This document shows, piece after piece, positions 13,901 to 24,400 of a DNA stretch of 64,000 bases. The stretch's first letter is position 1; every line of letters begins with the position of its first letter. The DNA comes from Lagopus muta (lineage: Eukaryota; Chordata; Aves; Galliformes; Phasianidae). The notes beneath the pieces are model-generated. The model was not told where the DNA came from and ran no database searches. It was given only the letters and a program-made list of their open reading frames with translations. A program made the translations under genes and the position numbers. The stretch is taken from the NCBI RefSeq assembly GCF_023343835.1, contig NC_064437.1, positions 52,836,972 to 52,900,971 of the forward strand, written 5' to 3'.

Positions 13901-14532
13901 TCTGCACACTTCTGCTCTGCTTTGGTGAATAGTTGGAAAAAGTAAACATGCAGGCAGACTCCAGTAGGAGTCCTTGCAGGGGGAGAGGATAACATCACTT
14001 GCATGATGTTCTGTGTCGCAAGCACTCAATTGCTGTAATTCTCTGCTGCAGGAATCCTGTAGACGCGTGCGAGCCCACCTGCTTTCCAAGGATTCATCAT
14101 CCCTCTGAATTGCTTTGCACCAGCGTTGGGTGGGGAATGCCCAGCCTCACAAGCTGTGAATAATGTGCTGCACTGAGCAGGCAGCGCTGCAGGCTCACGG
14201 TAGCCCTTACCAACGTGCCAGCACTCTTGAAACTGGACCTCTGCAAAGTCTGCAGAGACTTGTTTCTTTCTGTATATAAATAATATTATTACATTCATTA
14301 TGGGGCAAACCACTATCTAACCAAAAGCTGTTGTGCAGCATGTCTGACCTGCTGGCTCTGGGAAGAGCTGGAGAGCTTGCTTACACAGAGACCCCTCTGT
14401 ACTGCAGGGACATGTTTGCACTCCCAGCATTCTGTGATGTTGTTAGACTGTGTGTTATTTTTTTTTTTAACTCTTTCTGCTCTGAGTTTTTAACATAAGC
14501 TTGTTTTGTTTCCTTCCCTCTGTTAGCAGTGA
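4712..14532 (+). CDS. ARHGAP19: ARHGAP19, Rho GTPase-activating protein 19 (gene span in window; first coding exon missing)
   Basis: A GTPase-activating protein that switches off RhoA. In human cells it acts at the cortex and cleavage furrow during mitosis. Joined coding exons: 4712-4977, 7960-8040, 8387-8596, 9148-9374, 9624-9710, 10619-10684, 11394-11582, 12264-12362, 12948-13040, 13528-13596, and the stop at 14530-14532. They give about 462 codons that align with the human protein (494 aa) from near residue 20. Exon 2 opens with one base that completes a codon from exon 1, so the start codon lies upstream of the window. The RhoGAP domain is spread over exons 3-7. The arginine finger is the CGG codon at 8410-8412, in the GLFRVPGN motif. 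The C-terminal tail is basic and holds the RSRSFSGLIK segment, which matches a human ROCK phosphosite region. All introns are GT-AG. Identity is sure; the last few residues are uncertain because of a tandem acceptor. Confidence 0.96.
4978..7959 (+). other. ARHGAP19: ARHGAP19 intron 2
   Basis: A 3.0 kb intron. It contains no sense-strand exon that I can see. On the opposite strand, about 6700-7320 holds a degenerate coiled-coil-like reading frame, listed separately. Confidence 0.85.
6700..7320 (-). pseudogene. possible degenerate antisense coding remnant (coiled-coil-like), unidentified
   Basis: Reading right to left there are broken frames with natural-looking protein composition. One piece includes GLRAKGESDWQKILVLEEKL (inside 6898-7092). 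Another, in a shifted frame lower down, reads SKKLERSVWRMDAELQRL (about 6795-6850). Both are rich in E, K, L and Q with heptad-like leucines, and stops and frameshifts separate them. This would fit a decayed retrocopy of a coiled-coil protein. I do not recognise a parent and cannot exclude chance. Confidence 0.25.
7960..8040 (+). CDS. ARHGAP19: ARHGAP19 exon 3
   Basis: Encodes EKGVVFGSPLTEEGIAQVSQ and on to EYLHK, the start of the RhoGAP fold. Acceptor gttctgcag, donor gtaagt; it enters and leaves in phase 1. Confidence 0.96.
8387..8596 (+). CDS. ARHGAP19: ARHGAP19 exon 4 (arginine finger)
   Basis: Encodes NLRAEGLFRVPGNSIRQQ and on to THKHFHAHLKIA. The invariant catalytic arginine of RhoGAP domains is the CGG codon at 8410-8412. 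The GEFHSNDVATLLKMFLGELP segment is the conserved core that packs against the GTPase. Phase 1 on both sides. Confidence 0.97.
9148..9374 (+). CDS. ARHGAP19: ARHGAP19 exon 5
   Basis: Encodes DLMLFDEKGNKTSTPDKERQ and on through KMSAHNLALMFAPHILWPRN, which carries the RhoGAP block with the conserved N-L-A..F-A-P motif that contacts the GTPase. Enters in phase 1, leaves in phase 0 before gtgagt. Confidence 0.97.
9624..9710 (+). CDS. ARHGAP19: ARHGAP19 exon 6
   Basis: 29 codons, VTANDLQENITKLNNG to HSQKLFK, the last helices of the RhoGAP domain. Both edges phase 0; acceptor tgccag, donor gtgacc. Confidence 0.95.
10619..10684 (+). CDS. ARHGAP19: ARHGAP19 exon 7
   Basis: 22 codons, APPYIRECARLHYLGSRAHT plus SK, matching human APAYIRECARLHYLGSRTQ. 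Both edges phase 0; donor gtaagg. Confidence 0.95.
11394..11582 (+). CDS. ARHGAP19: ARHGAP19 exon 8
   Basis: 63 codons from DDLDLLTSPGSKELQ to KKKKLIRQ. Includes a helical stretch (ETQQRTEEALRELFRHVHNM) conserved with human after the GAP domain. Phase 0 on both sides. Confidence 0.95.
12264..12362 (+). CDS. ARHGAP19: ARHGAP19 exon 9
   Basis: 33 codons ending RRTRSRSFSGLIK. The arginine/serine segment corresponds to the region of human ARHGAP19 phosphorylated by ROCK in mitosis. The N-terminal half of the exon diverges from human. Phase 0 on both sides. Confidence 0.94.
12948..13040 (+). CDS. ARHGAP19: ARHGAP19 exon 10
   Basis: 31 codons, starting RKVLGTPIIQERKSRD and ending RVSKENVHL. It aligns with human RKVLGNQ...SKEN. 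Basic, low-order tail. Acceptor gcggcag, donor gtaaga, phase 0. Confidence 0.92.
13528..13596 (+). CDS. ARHGAP19: ARHGAP19 exon 11
   Basis: 23 codons, LQKCGSPAHMSQGKLKSLEG then QKE. It aligns loosely with the human C-terminus. The donor gtgaga follows directly. If this donor were not used, the frame would run on for about 24 more codons to a TGA near 13669, so an unspliced C-terminus is possible. Confidence 0.85.
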
Positions 14533-15335
14533 GAACAATGGACTCCAACCTTTACCTGCATCCCAACAGTTAACCTTACCTCCTGACCTCCTTTGGAGCC
14601 AGACCCTCTGTGCTTCCTAGGACCTCTGCTTCCCACGGGGTCCTTCTTGCCTTGCTGTCCCTGAAGGGTTGGAGTGCACAAAGTGGTACACAGCACAGGA
14701 GAGGGTCTGGGTGCCACCACTTCACAAAGAGCATGGGGAAAGCCACTTCTGAACCACTTTGTTTCACGTTTGGCTGGAGGCAGTCCTTGCACACTGCCTT
14801 CATGTTTCTGCATTCCTGTGCTGCTGCTGGCTCTGCATGTTGAGCAAGGAGAGGCTTTGCTTTGTGTTCCTCCAGGGAGGCGAAGTGGCACAGGGCTTAT
14901 ATCTGGGGACAGAAGGCTGGCAAAAGCTGTCCTGGAGCAGGGCAGCCCAGCCTTCGGATGCTGGCATGTCTCACACAGGCAGAATCTGGTAGCAGCTTGC
15001 ACAGTATAGCAGCAGTACAAGAGGCGCAAGAGGGCTCCAGTCATTTTTTATCTGCTGCAAATGGTGCCCAAAGGCTTTGGCTCAAGGTATTTGGCTGGCT
15101 GATCAGGCAACTGGCTGATCAATCATTAAACTGGGAGAAAGGGCTGGAGCCAGGTTCAGCTTTTTGCCCTGAGCTGCAGAAATGAGATGAAACCATCTCG
15201 AGACAGGATAAACCCCCATCACAGCTGGCCATTGTCAGCTGCCTTGTTAAGCTGGAGTGCTCCAGTGAGCCAATCTTGCCAAGTACCTGTCTGCAAGCAC
15301 TCTGGGGTAGGAGACACACAGGGTCACTACTGTGA

Positions 15336-15341
15336 AATAAA
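15336..15341 (+). terminator. ARHGAP19: candidate proximal poly(A) signal of ARHGAP19
   Basis: Canonical AATAAA about 0.8 kb after the stop codon. Confidence 0.5.
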
Positions 15342-16753
15342 GATTTAATCAGTTGAGGAACCATCTAAACACTTCTCAGCCCTTCTTGGCGAAGCAAATA
15401 ATCTCTGGAATCCAATTATAATTGTCTTCTAATCTTTAAGAACCAGCAGCCGGCAGGAGTTAGAGCTCTGTCCTTGACAGCTTTTGGAGACAACTGGTGG
15501 CAGGAGGTGTGAATATGGGGATGTGAGCAGGGAGTTCAGTCTGACTGGCTCAGAATGGGGTTTTTGTGCCCTGTGCAGCTTAGCAGAGTTATTCATGTTT
15601 TTGTACTATCTTTTTTTTTTAAGAGCTACAAAGCTCTGTGCTTCATGCTGCTATGTCCAAGGGGATGTTCGTGGCACTTTATCGGGAGTGCCTGTCCCCA
15701 GTCTGACCCCAGAATGGAGGAAATGTAAGGGGCAGAGGGACAGTAGATATGGGAGTTGTGAGTTCCTGGTGTTAGAAGTCTCTGTCACAGCAAAGAAAGC
15801 GCCGGTTCTTCAGGGACCAGGCAGGTGAGGATGCTGTGAAGAAGGGCAGAGGCTGTTTGCTACGGTAACAGTATGTGCTGTTTGGATGTGTCTGTAATCC
15901 ATCCCTCCAGAGGCTGAAGATGTCTTTGTGCTCCTCTCTGAAGGGCGCAGTGTGTTTGGCTGAATGCACTTCTGCCCCATCTCTGCAGCCTCCTGCAGTG
16001 CAGTGTGCTGCTGGCAGAGCCCTGGGAACATCAGCTTCCCTTTGGAACAGAGCCCGGGGTGGGGTGGCAGTGTGTGAGCAGCTGGCTCTGCTCCTGCTGC
16101 CTCTGCTCTTCCTGCATTTAGGGCTGCTGTGCTTCTGTTCATCCCATCCCTTCTCTCTCCTTCTTGCTCCTAGTGTACTCAGACGTATCTATATCTCTGT
16201 TTGGATGTTGGCTTTGCAAGGCATTCTCATTCCTCTGGCTAAATACACTGCTCCTGTACAGACAAGAGGAAAGTAGCTCTGCTCTGCAGTGTCAGCCCTT
16301 ATGCTGACAGCTATAGCTCAGCAACTGGCTTCTGGCACTGCTGAGATTTGTTTAGCCCCAAGAAAATACTTTCTGCACCTCTTGCATGCCTTCCATTGCA
16401 GATAGAACGGGTGCAGTCCCCAGTGAGGTCCTGGGGTCGGTGCCCTGCCTTTAGCCCATGCTGCTCTCCTGCTCATGCTAAGGATGGAGGCGGCCAGCAG
16501 GGACTCAGCCCCTGGGACTCTTTGGTTGTCACAGCCCCACATTCACAGCGCTCCACAGTCACGTCTGGATGTGTTCATTTATCTGCTCTGTGCAGTGCCT
16601 CACAAGGATGCTTCCTTCCTCCCAGAGCAGCCGCTAACTGTTCCCAGAGTCTCTCATTGCCAAAGCATTTTTAATCTTTGTTCTTATTTATATATGCTAT
16701 GTATGTACTGTTTCAGACTGCTGCCTTTCCGTGTGTTCATGCAAAAACCCCAT

Positions 16754-16759
16754 ATTAAA
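16754..16759 (+). terminator. ARHGAP19: candidate distal poly(A) signal of ARHGAP19
   Basis: ATTAAA followed by T- and GT-rich sequence, about 2.2 kb after the stop. It would define the long 3' UTR form. Confidence 0.45.
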
Positions 16760-18775
16760 TGCTTTTATTTTTAACGGTTTTGTTGAGTGGCTTAAGCAGT
16801 TTCAGTGGGACAGGGAGGGCTCAGCGGTGCAGCTGCCTTCAAAAGGAAGGAACTGTCTGCTCACAACCCCAGCTCTGCTCTCCCGGAGGCGCGGAGGCAC
16901 CGTCTGCCCACGGCTCTGTCCTCCCCTGGCACTGCTGCCTGCCCCCACATGGGATCTGAGCGCAACACGGGATGCCCAGGCGGGCTGTCCTCCCCCAGAG
17001 GTGGAAAGTTGGGCCTCTTCCTTTCCTGTCTTCCCCCTGCTGTCAGCCGGGGTGATGGGAAATAAGGTTTACAAAGAGCACTTTATATAAATAATGGATC
17101 AAATGAATACATTTTTCTCTTTAGAACCATTCCTTTCTCGGCTGCTGAGGGAGGATGCTTTCTGCCTGCATTTTCACTTCCTTCTTAATAATGGTGTCTC
17201 AGATTTTATGCAGATTATTTCCCTGTGAAGTTCTTCCATTTGAAATGCCCTGGGCTTGCCTGCCGTGGCTCAGACACTCATTAACATCCTCGCCGTGCAA
17301 TTGAAAATCAAGCAGGAGAGGCGCGCTGTGTTGGGAAGCAGAGCTGTCTCTGCAGGGGCTGCTCCAAGTGGGAGCTCTCTCTGGGGCTGCGGTTGGGTGC
17401 CGAGGGACTCACATCTCCCTGAGCTCGGAGAGGGAGAGCATACGGACTTCTCTGCACTTGAAAGTGGGCTTGGGGGTCCGGAGAGACGCATCTGGCTTTG
17501 AAAATGCTGAACAAAGAGCTGCAAAAACTCACAGCAGTTATTTTGAACACTGCAAATCCAAATATCGCCTCCCTGATAACACCGAGGCAGCTGTGATTCA
17601 AAGCGACAGCTTCAGTCTGCTTACATCGTTTTAAAAATGAGTCGTTTTTAGCCTTTGGAACCACAACCCACACGCTGATGCTTGGCTGTACGGCTGGGCC
17701 CAAGCGTGGGGAGAGGGTACAGCCCTGGGGGGATCTCAGCCGACAGCATGTTTGGTTTGGCCTGTCACTCCTTCTGCACAGCAGTGACATTACAAAGCAA
17801 ACAAGCAGCACTCCTCCTTCGTTTCATTAAACAGTTTTTATCTTAAAGTGCACTGCCCAGACTTGCAAATAAGTTCTGCAGAGTGTCACTGCAATCTAAA
17901 TCAATGTTTGCAAGTTGTCTTGATTTTTTTTTTTTTTCCCCAAACTGTTCTGCCCTGGTTCAGAGATGAAATAGGATATTTTTTCCTTTAAATTATCATG
18001 TGTGCCTAGGAGCTGTCATGCTGCTGCTGTATCTGACTGCCTAGGGCAACGCTGTAGACAAAAACACACACACTGCTAGCGATAGATGTTGGCACCAGCC
18101 AGACCTCTTATTGGGCTTCACAGTCTCATCAGCTTAGACGAACTAATATTTTTTCATGGTGTAAATAAATTACCATGTTCGGTTCTGTTTGCCCATCTCT
18201 GCTGTGAGGGCTTCGTGCTGGAGCTCATAAGTTGTGCAAGTGCGTGGTCACTGAGATCTGGATGCTGGGTCCCATGCTGACCCTGTGCTCATGCTGGGAG
18301 GTGCTGGAGGGATCTCTGCTGGAACGGCTCCTGGGTGCAGTCCTGCACGGCTCAGGGTCAGTTAGTCTATTAAACAGTAAATCATCCCTCCGATGCGTTT
18401 TCCTTGAGGGTAATGAATGGCTCCAGGCAGAGTGACTGGGGAAGGTTCTGTGAGTACAGATGTGGATCGATTGCTGCATTTGGGACTCGGAGCCCCCGGC
18501 CCCACACTGCACTACCAACAGTGCTTCCACGTATGAGGTGCCTGACAAGCACCTCAGTGTGTGTGGTTCCTTCGAAGCAGCCTGTACTGTGCTGCAACGC
18601 TCCCAGACAGCCAGCGTGTCCAGCCCTGCTGGGAACAGCAGTTCTCATGTGTGCTGGGCTGCTTGGTGTGAATGCTTTGCTCATGGAGCAGAGCTCCAGC
18701 ATCTCTCACGTCACCTTGAGGGATCCAAGGGCAAAGTCCCCAGGCAATTAACTGGGATATGCTTGCAGAATGCTG

Positions 18776-18920
18776 CTGGCACAGCTTAAGGGGTGATGCT
18801 GGCTGTGTTCACAGGGCTGTGCTGGCAGTATGTCAAGGGCAGAGCTGGCAGTGCTTGTAGGGTGATGCTGGCCATGCACACAGGGCAATGCTGGCAGTCT
18901 TCACAGGGTGATGCTGCTGG
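18776..18920. repeat. degenerate minisatellite, unit about 30 bp
   Basis: About five imperfect copies of a unit built on 'GTGATGCTGGC...TTCACAGGG' lie head to tail. Confidence 0.7.
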
Positions 18921-20580
18921 TGTTTGCCAATAAGGTCAGGCTTGTCCCTGAAGAGTCACCAGCAAGAGCATCCCCCAGCCCTGCCTGACACAGCTTTACT
19001 GACTTACTGTGATCCCAGCAGCCCTGCTGCCTGCACCACTCCATAACAGACCCATCAAAGGCACTGTCACTCTATGTGAGCCCAACAGGTACCATAGCAG
19101 GGGAGACTCACCAGCCCCTTCTCAACAGTGCCTTCTACTCCAAGGCCAAGCATGGCTTCCCTGCATGAGCTGAGCCTTTACAAGGGTCCCTGGGAGGTCT
19201 TAGCACATCTCCAGCCCCCAGCCCTGCTGCTTGCTAGAAGTGTTGCCAAGGAAAGGGTGGGATCCTGCTGTCCTGCAGCCCCTGCCTGGGAAACAAAGGG
19301 GCTGGGCAGCTCGGTAGCATGCTGCAGCCTGTCCTGAGTGGATGGAAATGATGCTCTGGGGGAATTTGGCTTAAAGCTGGCAGCAAACATTGTTTGAAGC
19401 TTTGTAGCTGCTTCACATCTCTTTGCACGACAGGTCTGGCGCGTCCCCTGGAATCCTTCCCCAGATCTTCCCATGGAAACTCCTTTCCTGCAAAAGAAAA
19501 AAAAAAAGAAAAAAAAAGCTGCTGCTTCAGTTTAACCAAACCCAGAGCCCATCAGACGATCCAGATGGTCTCTCTCTCTATCAAGCAGTTTGGCCCAGAT
19601 CCCAGCGGCAGACGGCAGGACCAGGCCTCCCCTGATAAAGGAAAGTTTGAGGTTTCTTTACCTCCCAGCTCCTCATCCATATTCAGTGGCACCTAGGGCC
19701 TTTCCCATGCAGATGTTGCTCTCCAAAGCCAACATCACCTCATGTGGCACTTTTGGAGGATCTCATCCCATATCCTCAGCCATCCCACGGTTGTGACTTT
19801 GGGGACACGGAGCTGCTGGAAAATAACCTTCAACCCCAGAAATTCAGCTGAACTCTTCAGCACACCGACTTGGTTCCCTCTGGGTGCTCTGCGGTGTCAT
19901 TGCCACCAGTGTCCCCAAGGGAGCCTCGCTGATGCCGTGCCAGCACGAGGTCAACTCCCAGCCCCTGGGAAGCTGCTCATCTTCCTCGCTGTCAGAGCTG
20001 CTGTGTAGCAACGGGGAACAAATCCCTTTCATGAGACTCAGCCACAGCTTCCTCCTGGGATTGGGGCCAGAGGAAGGAGATGTCACGAAAATGCAGACAG
20101 ATGATGGGAGCCAACATTTGGGATGGGAAAGGGTTGCCAGTCTGCGCCAAGCCGGTGCAGTCCCGTGTGTGCAAGGTGGCTCTTGCTCAGAGAGAGACCC
20201 TGAGCATACCTTTCACTTTTTCTGCTTAATGACCATTGGTTTGGTCCACGCTGCATGGGTAGCACTGATTTAAGAGGCACTGCTGGCCTCAGGACCTGCT
20301 GTCATCAGTGCATTCCTCCTCCAAGGAAAGCTGCAGCAGTTGCTTCAGCAGCCAGGGCTCTGCCTGTTGTTACAGAATGCCTGCAGGTTTCCCTACAGCT
20401 GGAGGGTGGGAAGGTGAGAGTTGGAAGGTTTTGCAGGTGCCTTGTTAACACAGCCCTCCCAGTTACACCCTCCTGCTTCTCACCTGTGGACCTTGGGGAA
20501 GGTGTTGCTGAAGGATGCAACATTCTCATTTCTGAAATGTCAACAGTTTGGGGCCAAGCTCAGAAGATTTCTTGGCTTCA

Positions 20581-20647
20581 TTTTTGTTTGCTTTTTTTTT
20601 GTTGGTTTTTTTTGTTTGTTTGTTTGTTTTTGTTTTGTTTGTTTTGC
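20581..20647. repeat. (TTTG)n / T-rich simple repeat
   Basis: Runs of T broken by single G every 3-4 bases, about 300 bp upstream of the SLIT1 CpG island. It could be the oligo(T)/(A) tail of an old retroelement, but no body is recognisable. Confidence 0.8.
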
Positions 20648-21240
20648 ATTGAAACAGGTATGTTTTGCCTTTTTGGTGGATTGGTCACAAAGGCTTTTTT
20701 TGTTGCCTTACTTCTTGAGATATTCCGTTGGAATGGAAAAGGACACAGACAGCAGCTCAGCCAGGACTATGAGATTTGTCGTTTGTGCATGGAGCAAAGG
20801 ACAGAGCTGAGCTGCATTTTCGAGCATGGCTGCGGGTTCCTGCGAGCGGACCCGGCATCTCTGCCGTCTCACCTGGGTACGAAACTCTGGGGAGTGGTGG
20901 GAAATGGTCCAACGGAAGCAGGAGCTTTTGGTACCCTCCAAGGAGAAGATGCGGCTGCCCTGTTCTACCGCTCGTTCCCCGTCCTGTGCCCAGCCCGAGC
21001 GTCCCGAGAGGAGCCGCGTGCTTAGCGCGGCACGGAACCCCGACGGTTCCCGCTACCGTATCGGAGGCGCGGTGAGGGGCGGTGGCAACGGGCGGGGGGG
21101 GCTCGGTGGGGCGGGCAGGGAGGAGGGGGGGAGGAGCCAGCGCGGAGGTTGTGCCTGGGCTGCGGGATGGGGCGGCAGTGAGGAGTGCGGGCGCGCTTCG
21201 ACGGGGCTGTGCCGTGCCAAACCGAGCCGCGCTCCCGGTG

Positions 21241-21264
21241 ATGCGCAGCGCTCCCTCCGTTTAG
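21241..21264 (+). promoter_or_regulatory. SLIT1: short upstream ORF and in-frame stop before the SLIT1 start
   Basis: ATG at 21241 opens a seven-codon ORF (MRSAPSV) ending in TAG at 21262-21264, in the same frame as the SLIT1 ATG 12 bases later. The stop rules out an N-terminal extension. Another tiny uORF (ATG 21167, stop 21179-21181) lies upstream if the transcript starts before it. Confidence 0.6.
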
Positions 21265-21276
21265 CTGCCCGCTGCC

Positions 21277-21494
21277 ATGGCTGTGCCGCCCGGCGCGGCC
21301 CCGACCCCCGGAGGGGCAGCGGGGGTCCCGGCGGGGCTGCGGGCCGCCGCCTGGCTCCTGGCGTTCGCCGCGCTGTGCCGGGGCCGCGCCGCAGCCTGCC
21401 CGCCGCTCTGCGCCTGCAGCGGCACCACGGTGGATTGCCACGGTACGGCCCTGAGAGCCGTGCCCAAGAGCATCCCCCGCGGCACCGAGCGCCT
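21277..21494 (+). CDS. SLIT1: SLIT1 exon 1: start codon, signal peptide, LRRNT of D1
   Basis: Residues 1-72. Hydrophobic core [12 protein letters not shown], then the Cys-rich N-cap beginning [16 protein letters not shown]. Ends with CT of a Leu codon (phase 2) before gtgagt. The N-terminal 30 residues are Ala/Pro/Gly-rich and differ from human. Confidence 0.97.
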
Positions 21495-24400
21495 GTGAGT
21501 ACCGCGGGGCTCCTTTGTGCGGGGCGCGGCGGAGGGAGCCCGTCGGGGGGCTGCGAGCGGGAGTCCAAGGGGACGCGCGCGGAGGGAGTGCGCCCACAGC
21601 GTCCCGTCCATGGCGGTGAGAAGGGATCTGTGTGTGCCTACCGCCCGGCGGGGCACGGTGCCTGTGCAGCTGGCTGTGGGAGGGATGTGTGAGGGGTCCC
21701 GCGTGTGTCTACGTGTGTAATGTGTGGAGCTGGCGGGGGTCAGAACAGCGCCCAGGGGCTTGCGTGCTCCAAGGGATGTTTGCACCGGTGCCCGTGCTTG
21801 TGATGTGTGCCCGCAAGCAGGTATACGGCTGTCCGCACTGTGACCTGTCCTTGGACACCCATGCGGCTGGAGAGGCTGCTTGTGGGTCCTCACCACCCTG
21901 AGCTCCTTTGCACCCCTTTGTCCCTGGGAATCCCTCCTGGAAGTGATATGTGTGGTGCCAGGGATCGGGTCCCATCCCTGTGCTTTCTGTGTCCCGCAGT
22001 GTAAGCAGCCTCCAACCCCACAAGCCCTCTGCGCCAGCATCCCCCTGCTGAGCCCCCCTCCCATAAACGTTGAGGGGTCCTCAGAGTGGGTCCCTGTAGG
22101 GAGAACTTTTCTCCTATGGACTATAGTCACAGTGTAGCCATATAGGTTCCTGGTGTATGGGTGACCCTGCTCCCAGCAGGGCTGTTCCCAGCCTCTCTGC
22201 TCTGCCTGGGGACAGCGAGTGTTCCCTCTGCCCCCTGGCAGTATGCACCATGAACTGTGGCCCTGGGCAGCCACACACTGCTCCTCCTGCCCCAGTGCTG
22301 TGCTCTGCTGCACACTGGGCTGTGAATGAGCTCTGTGCATACGGCAGGGGCTGGCAGGCAGGGACTGTGTGTGCAGGCAGTCTGGCAGCCGCCTGGGCTG
22401 CACCCAGCGCCAGGAGCTCTGTGAGGCACTGCTTTCATGGGGTTTTCTCTTCTCCTGCTGTAATTATCCTCCTCAAGTGATTATTACTCCGAGACCATGA
22501 GCTGCTGACCTATAGAGTTGGTTTGTGAGCTCTGGGGTGCCCAGGGCTGGAGCATGGCTTGGGCACAGCCACTCCTGCACTAGCCTTATCCATTCCTTGG
22601 GGAGCATGGTGGGCTCTGCAGCAGCTGCTCCACACTGGGCTGTGCTCAGCATCACTCTGATGCAGAGAATGGGTGGGCTGTGACCCTGGGGTGTCTCACT
22701 GCTGCCCCACGGGCACCTCTCCCCTTGGTCCTGCTCATGTCTGATGTCCCGCTGGGCACCCTGCCCATCCCTGTGGGGTGACGTGGGGTTTCTGTGTTCT
22801 CACAAAGTCAGATCTGGTGGCTGAGCTGAGGCAGACGTGTTGCTCTCACGTGGGTGTTGTTTGCCAGGAAACTACTCGCAGCATTATTGCACGCCCTCAC
22901 AGGTGCTCAAGGTGTTTGTGCAGAGCAGGTCCCACCTCCAAGCAGCGCGTTTGTGGTGGTGCAGCTCAGCAGCCACTTCAGATTCCCCAGAAATGAGCTG
23001 CAACCTCGCGCCCCCAGGCTATGCAGCAGGAGCAGGCTGTCCCTGCTGCCAGGCTGCCTGCCTGTTGCACCATGCACCTGGCACGGCGTCTGCAGGCAGC
23101 AGGCTTTCTCCCAGGTGTCCTGCAGTGCCCCCTGGGTGGTGTTGGGTTCTGCTGTTATGGGATCGAGGCAGCAGCAGCAGGGGTGAGGTCTGAGCTCACG
23201 CTGCTTCTGTATCACACCCTTTGGTGGCTTTCTCTGGAAGCATCTCCAAAGAGCAGGTCGCCCTGTTAGGTAATTCTCCCTGTGGCAGCAGAATCGCTGC
23301 AAATTCACCGCTGTCAAATGGCTGCTTCCAGCACGGCTATTTGCTAATGAGGGCTGAATTGAGGCTGATTGCCTTGCAGTTGCTTCTTCTTTGGAAGTTT
23401 TCAGCTGATGACAGCATTGTCCCTCTTGCCCCTTTTCCCCCTCTCCGATGGGCCAAGCCCCACTGTGCACCCCACAGCACCCCATCGCTGCCAGCCCAGA
23501 GCTGTGCTTCCTTAGGAGCCTTCCTGGACAGAGGAAATTTGCAATTCTATTCCAATTTCTCCCTTCAGCTACGTCCAAGGCAGATGCTGTCTATATATTG
23601 CCATGGTAACGGTGTGTTCTCGCTCTCCGTGGAATTGCATGCTGGAAAAATATTAGTTTAAAAAACTATGTCGTGTTTGTATTGATGGAGCTGAGGCTGA
23701 TAGCAGAGGATCTATTGTCCCCTGGCTGGGAGAAGTCACGGGTAACAGGCAATAAAGTCCATCGGATTGGCCTCTGGTGACCACTTCTCACCTCACACAG
23801 CAATTGCTTCCCAATAAACCCTTCTCCGCTCCTGTTTTATAGCATCCTTTAAAATAGATATTTTTGCCTTAAACGTGCTGCCACTTCGCTCCTCTGGGGT
23901 GATGCATTCTGCTGCTCTGCGTGAGGAAGGGAAGCTGCTCCCAGCTTAATTGCCAGCCCCTTGCGTGTGCTTGCAAATGCCACTGCTGCAGTCCTGGAGC
24001 GCTGGTGGCAGCCGTGCAGGAGGCACCCCATGCTCACAGCTGTGCACTCTGCACAGCCAGGCTCATTACGCTGCATGCATTTGCCTTGAGTTTCATGCTT
24101 CCTTATTTCATTGTTTCCTCTGTCGATGTTTTCTAATGAATTTTCCTGTGGTAGAAGCATGGAGCAGTTTGTGTGAGCTATAAAAGGAGGATGCTTGAGG
24201 GGAGTGCAGCCCACGGGGGGGAGTTGGGGCATCCAGGCTCCAAGACTCAACTGAGCGCCTGCCTTCCTGGCGTGCATTTCGGATGCACTCGCCTCTCAAA
24301 ATAGCAGAGGCGAGCATCCTATGGGGGAGAGAGGCTGCTAGGAGGAGGAAGATCAGAAAAGAGGGAAGATGAATTTTTCAAGCGATGCAGCCAAGGAGCA

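Larger units (their letters stand above)
14527..16780 (+). other. ARHGAP19: ARHGAP19 last exon: stop codon and 3' UTR
   Basis: A strong pyrimidine tract (tttccttccctctgt) is followed by tandem acceptors TAG and CAG. With either one, the stop is TGA at 14530-14532, so coding is at most one Gln plus stop and the rest is 3' UTR. Candidate poly(A) signals are AATAAA at 15336-15341 and ATTAAA at 16754-16759. The right end is inferred from the distal signal. Confidence 0.7.
16790..20960. other. ARHGAP19-SLIT1 intergenic region
   Basis: About 4.2 kb with no gene I can support. It holds a degenerate minisatellite (18776-18920), an A-rich run near 19492-19520 and a TTTG/T-rich simple repeat (20581-20647). 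Long frames here are GC-driven and not conserved-looking. The small gap makes readthrough from ARHGAP19 into SLIT1 physically easy. Confidence 0.7.
20965..21655 (+). promoter_or_regulatory. SLIT1: SLIT1 CpG-island promoter
   Basis: CpG dinucleotides become dense from about 20965 and fade after about 21655, covering the first coding exon. GC-box-like GGGCGG runs lie at 21075-21120 and there is no clear TATA box, as usual for this promoter class. A G-rich run at 21091-21133 has four or more G-tracts. The exact start site cannot be read from sequence. Confidence 0.8.

Noticed and set aside
20826-21692. 288-codon + strand ORF over the SLIT1 promoter
   Set aside because: Wrong frame for SLIT1 and continues through its exon 1 and donor; product is Gly/Arg-rich noise.
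21261-22403. 380-codon - strand ORF across SLIT1 exon 1 and intron 1
   Set aside because: GC-rich CpG-island sequence lacks stops by chance; the product is a low-complexity Pro/Arg/His mix with no recognisable domain.
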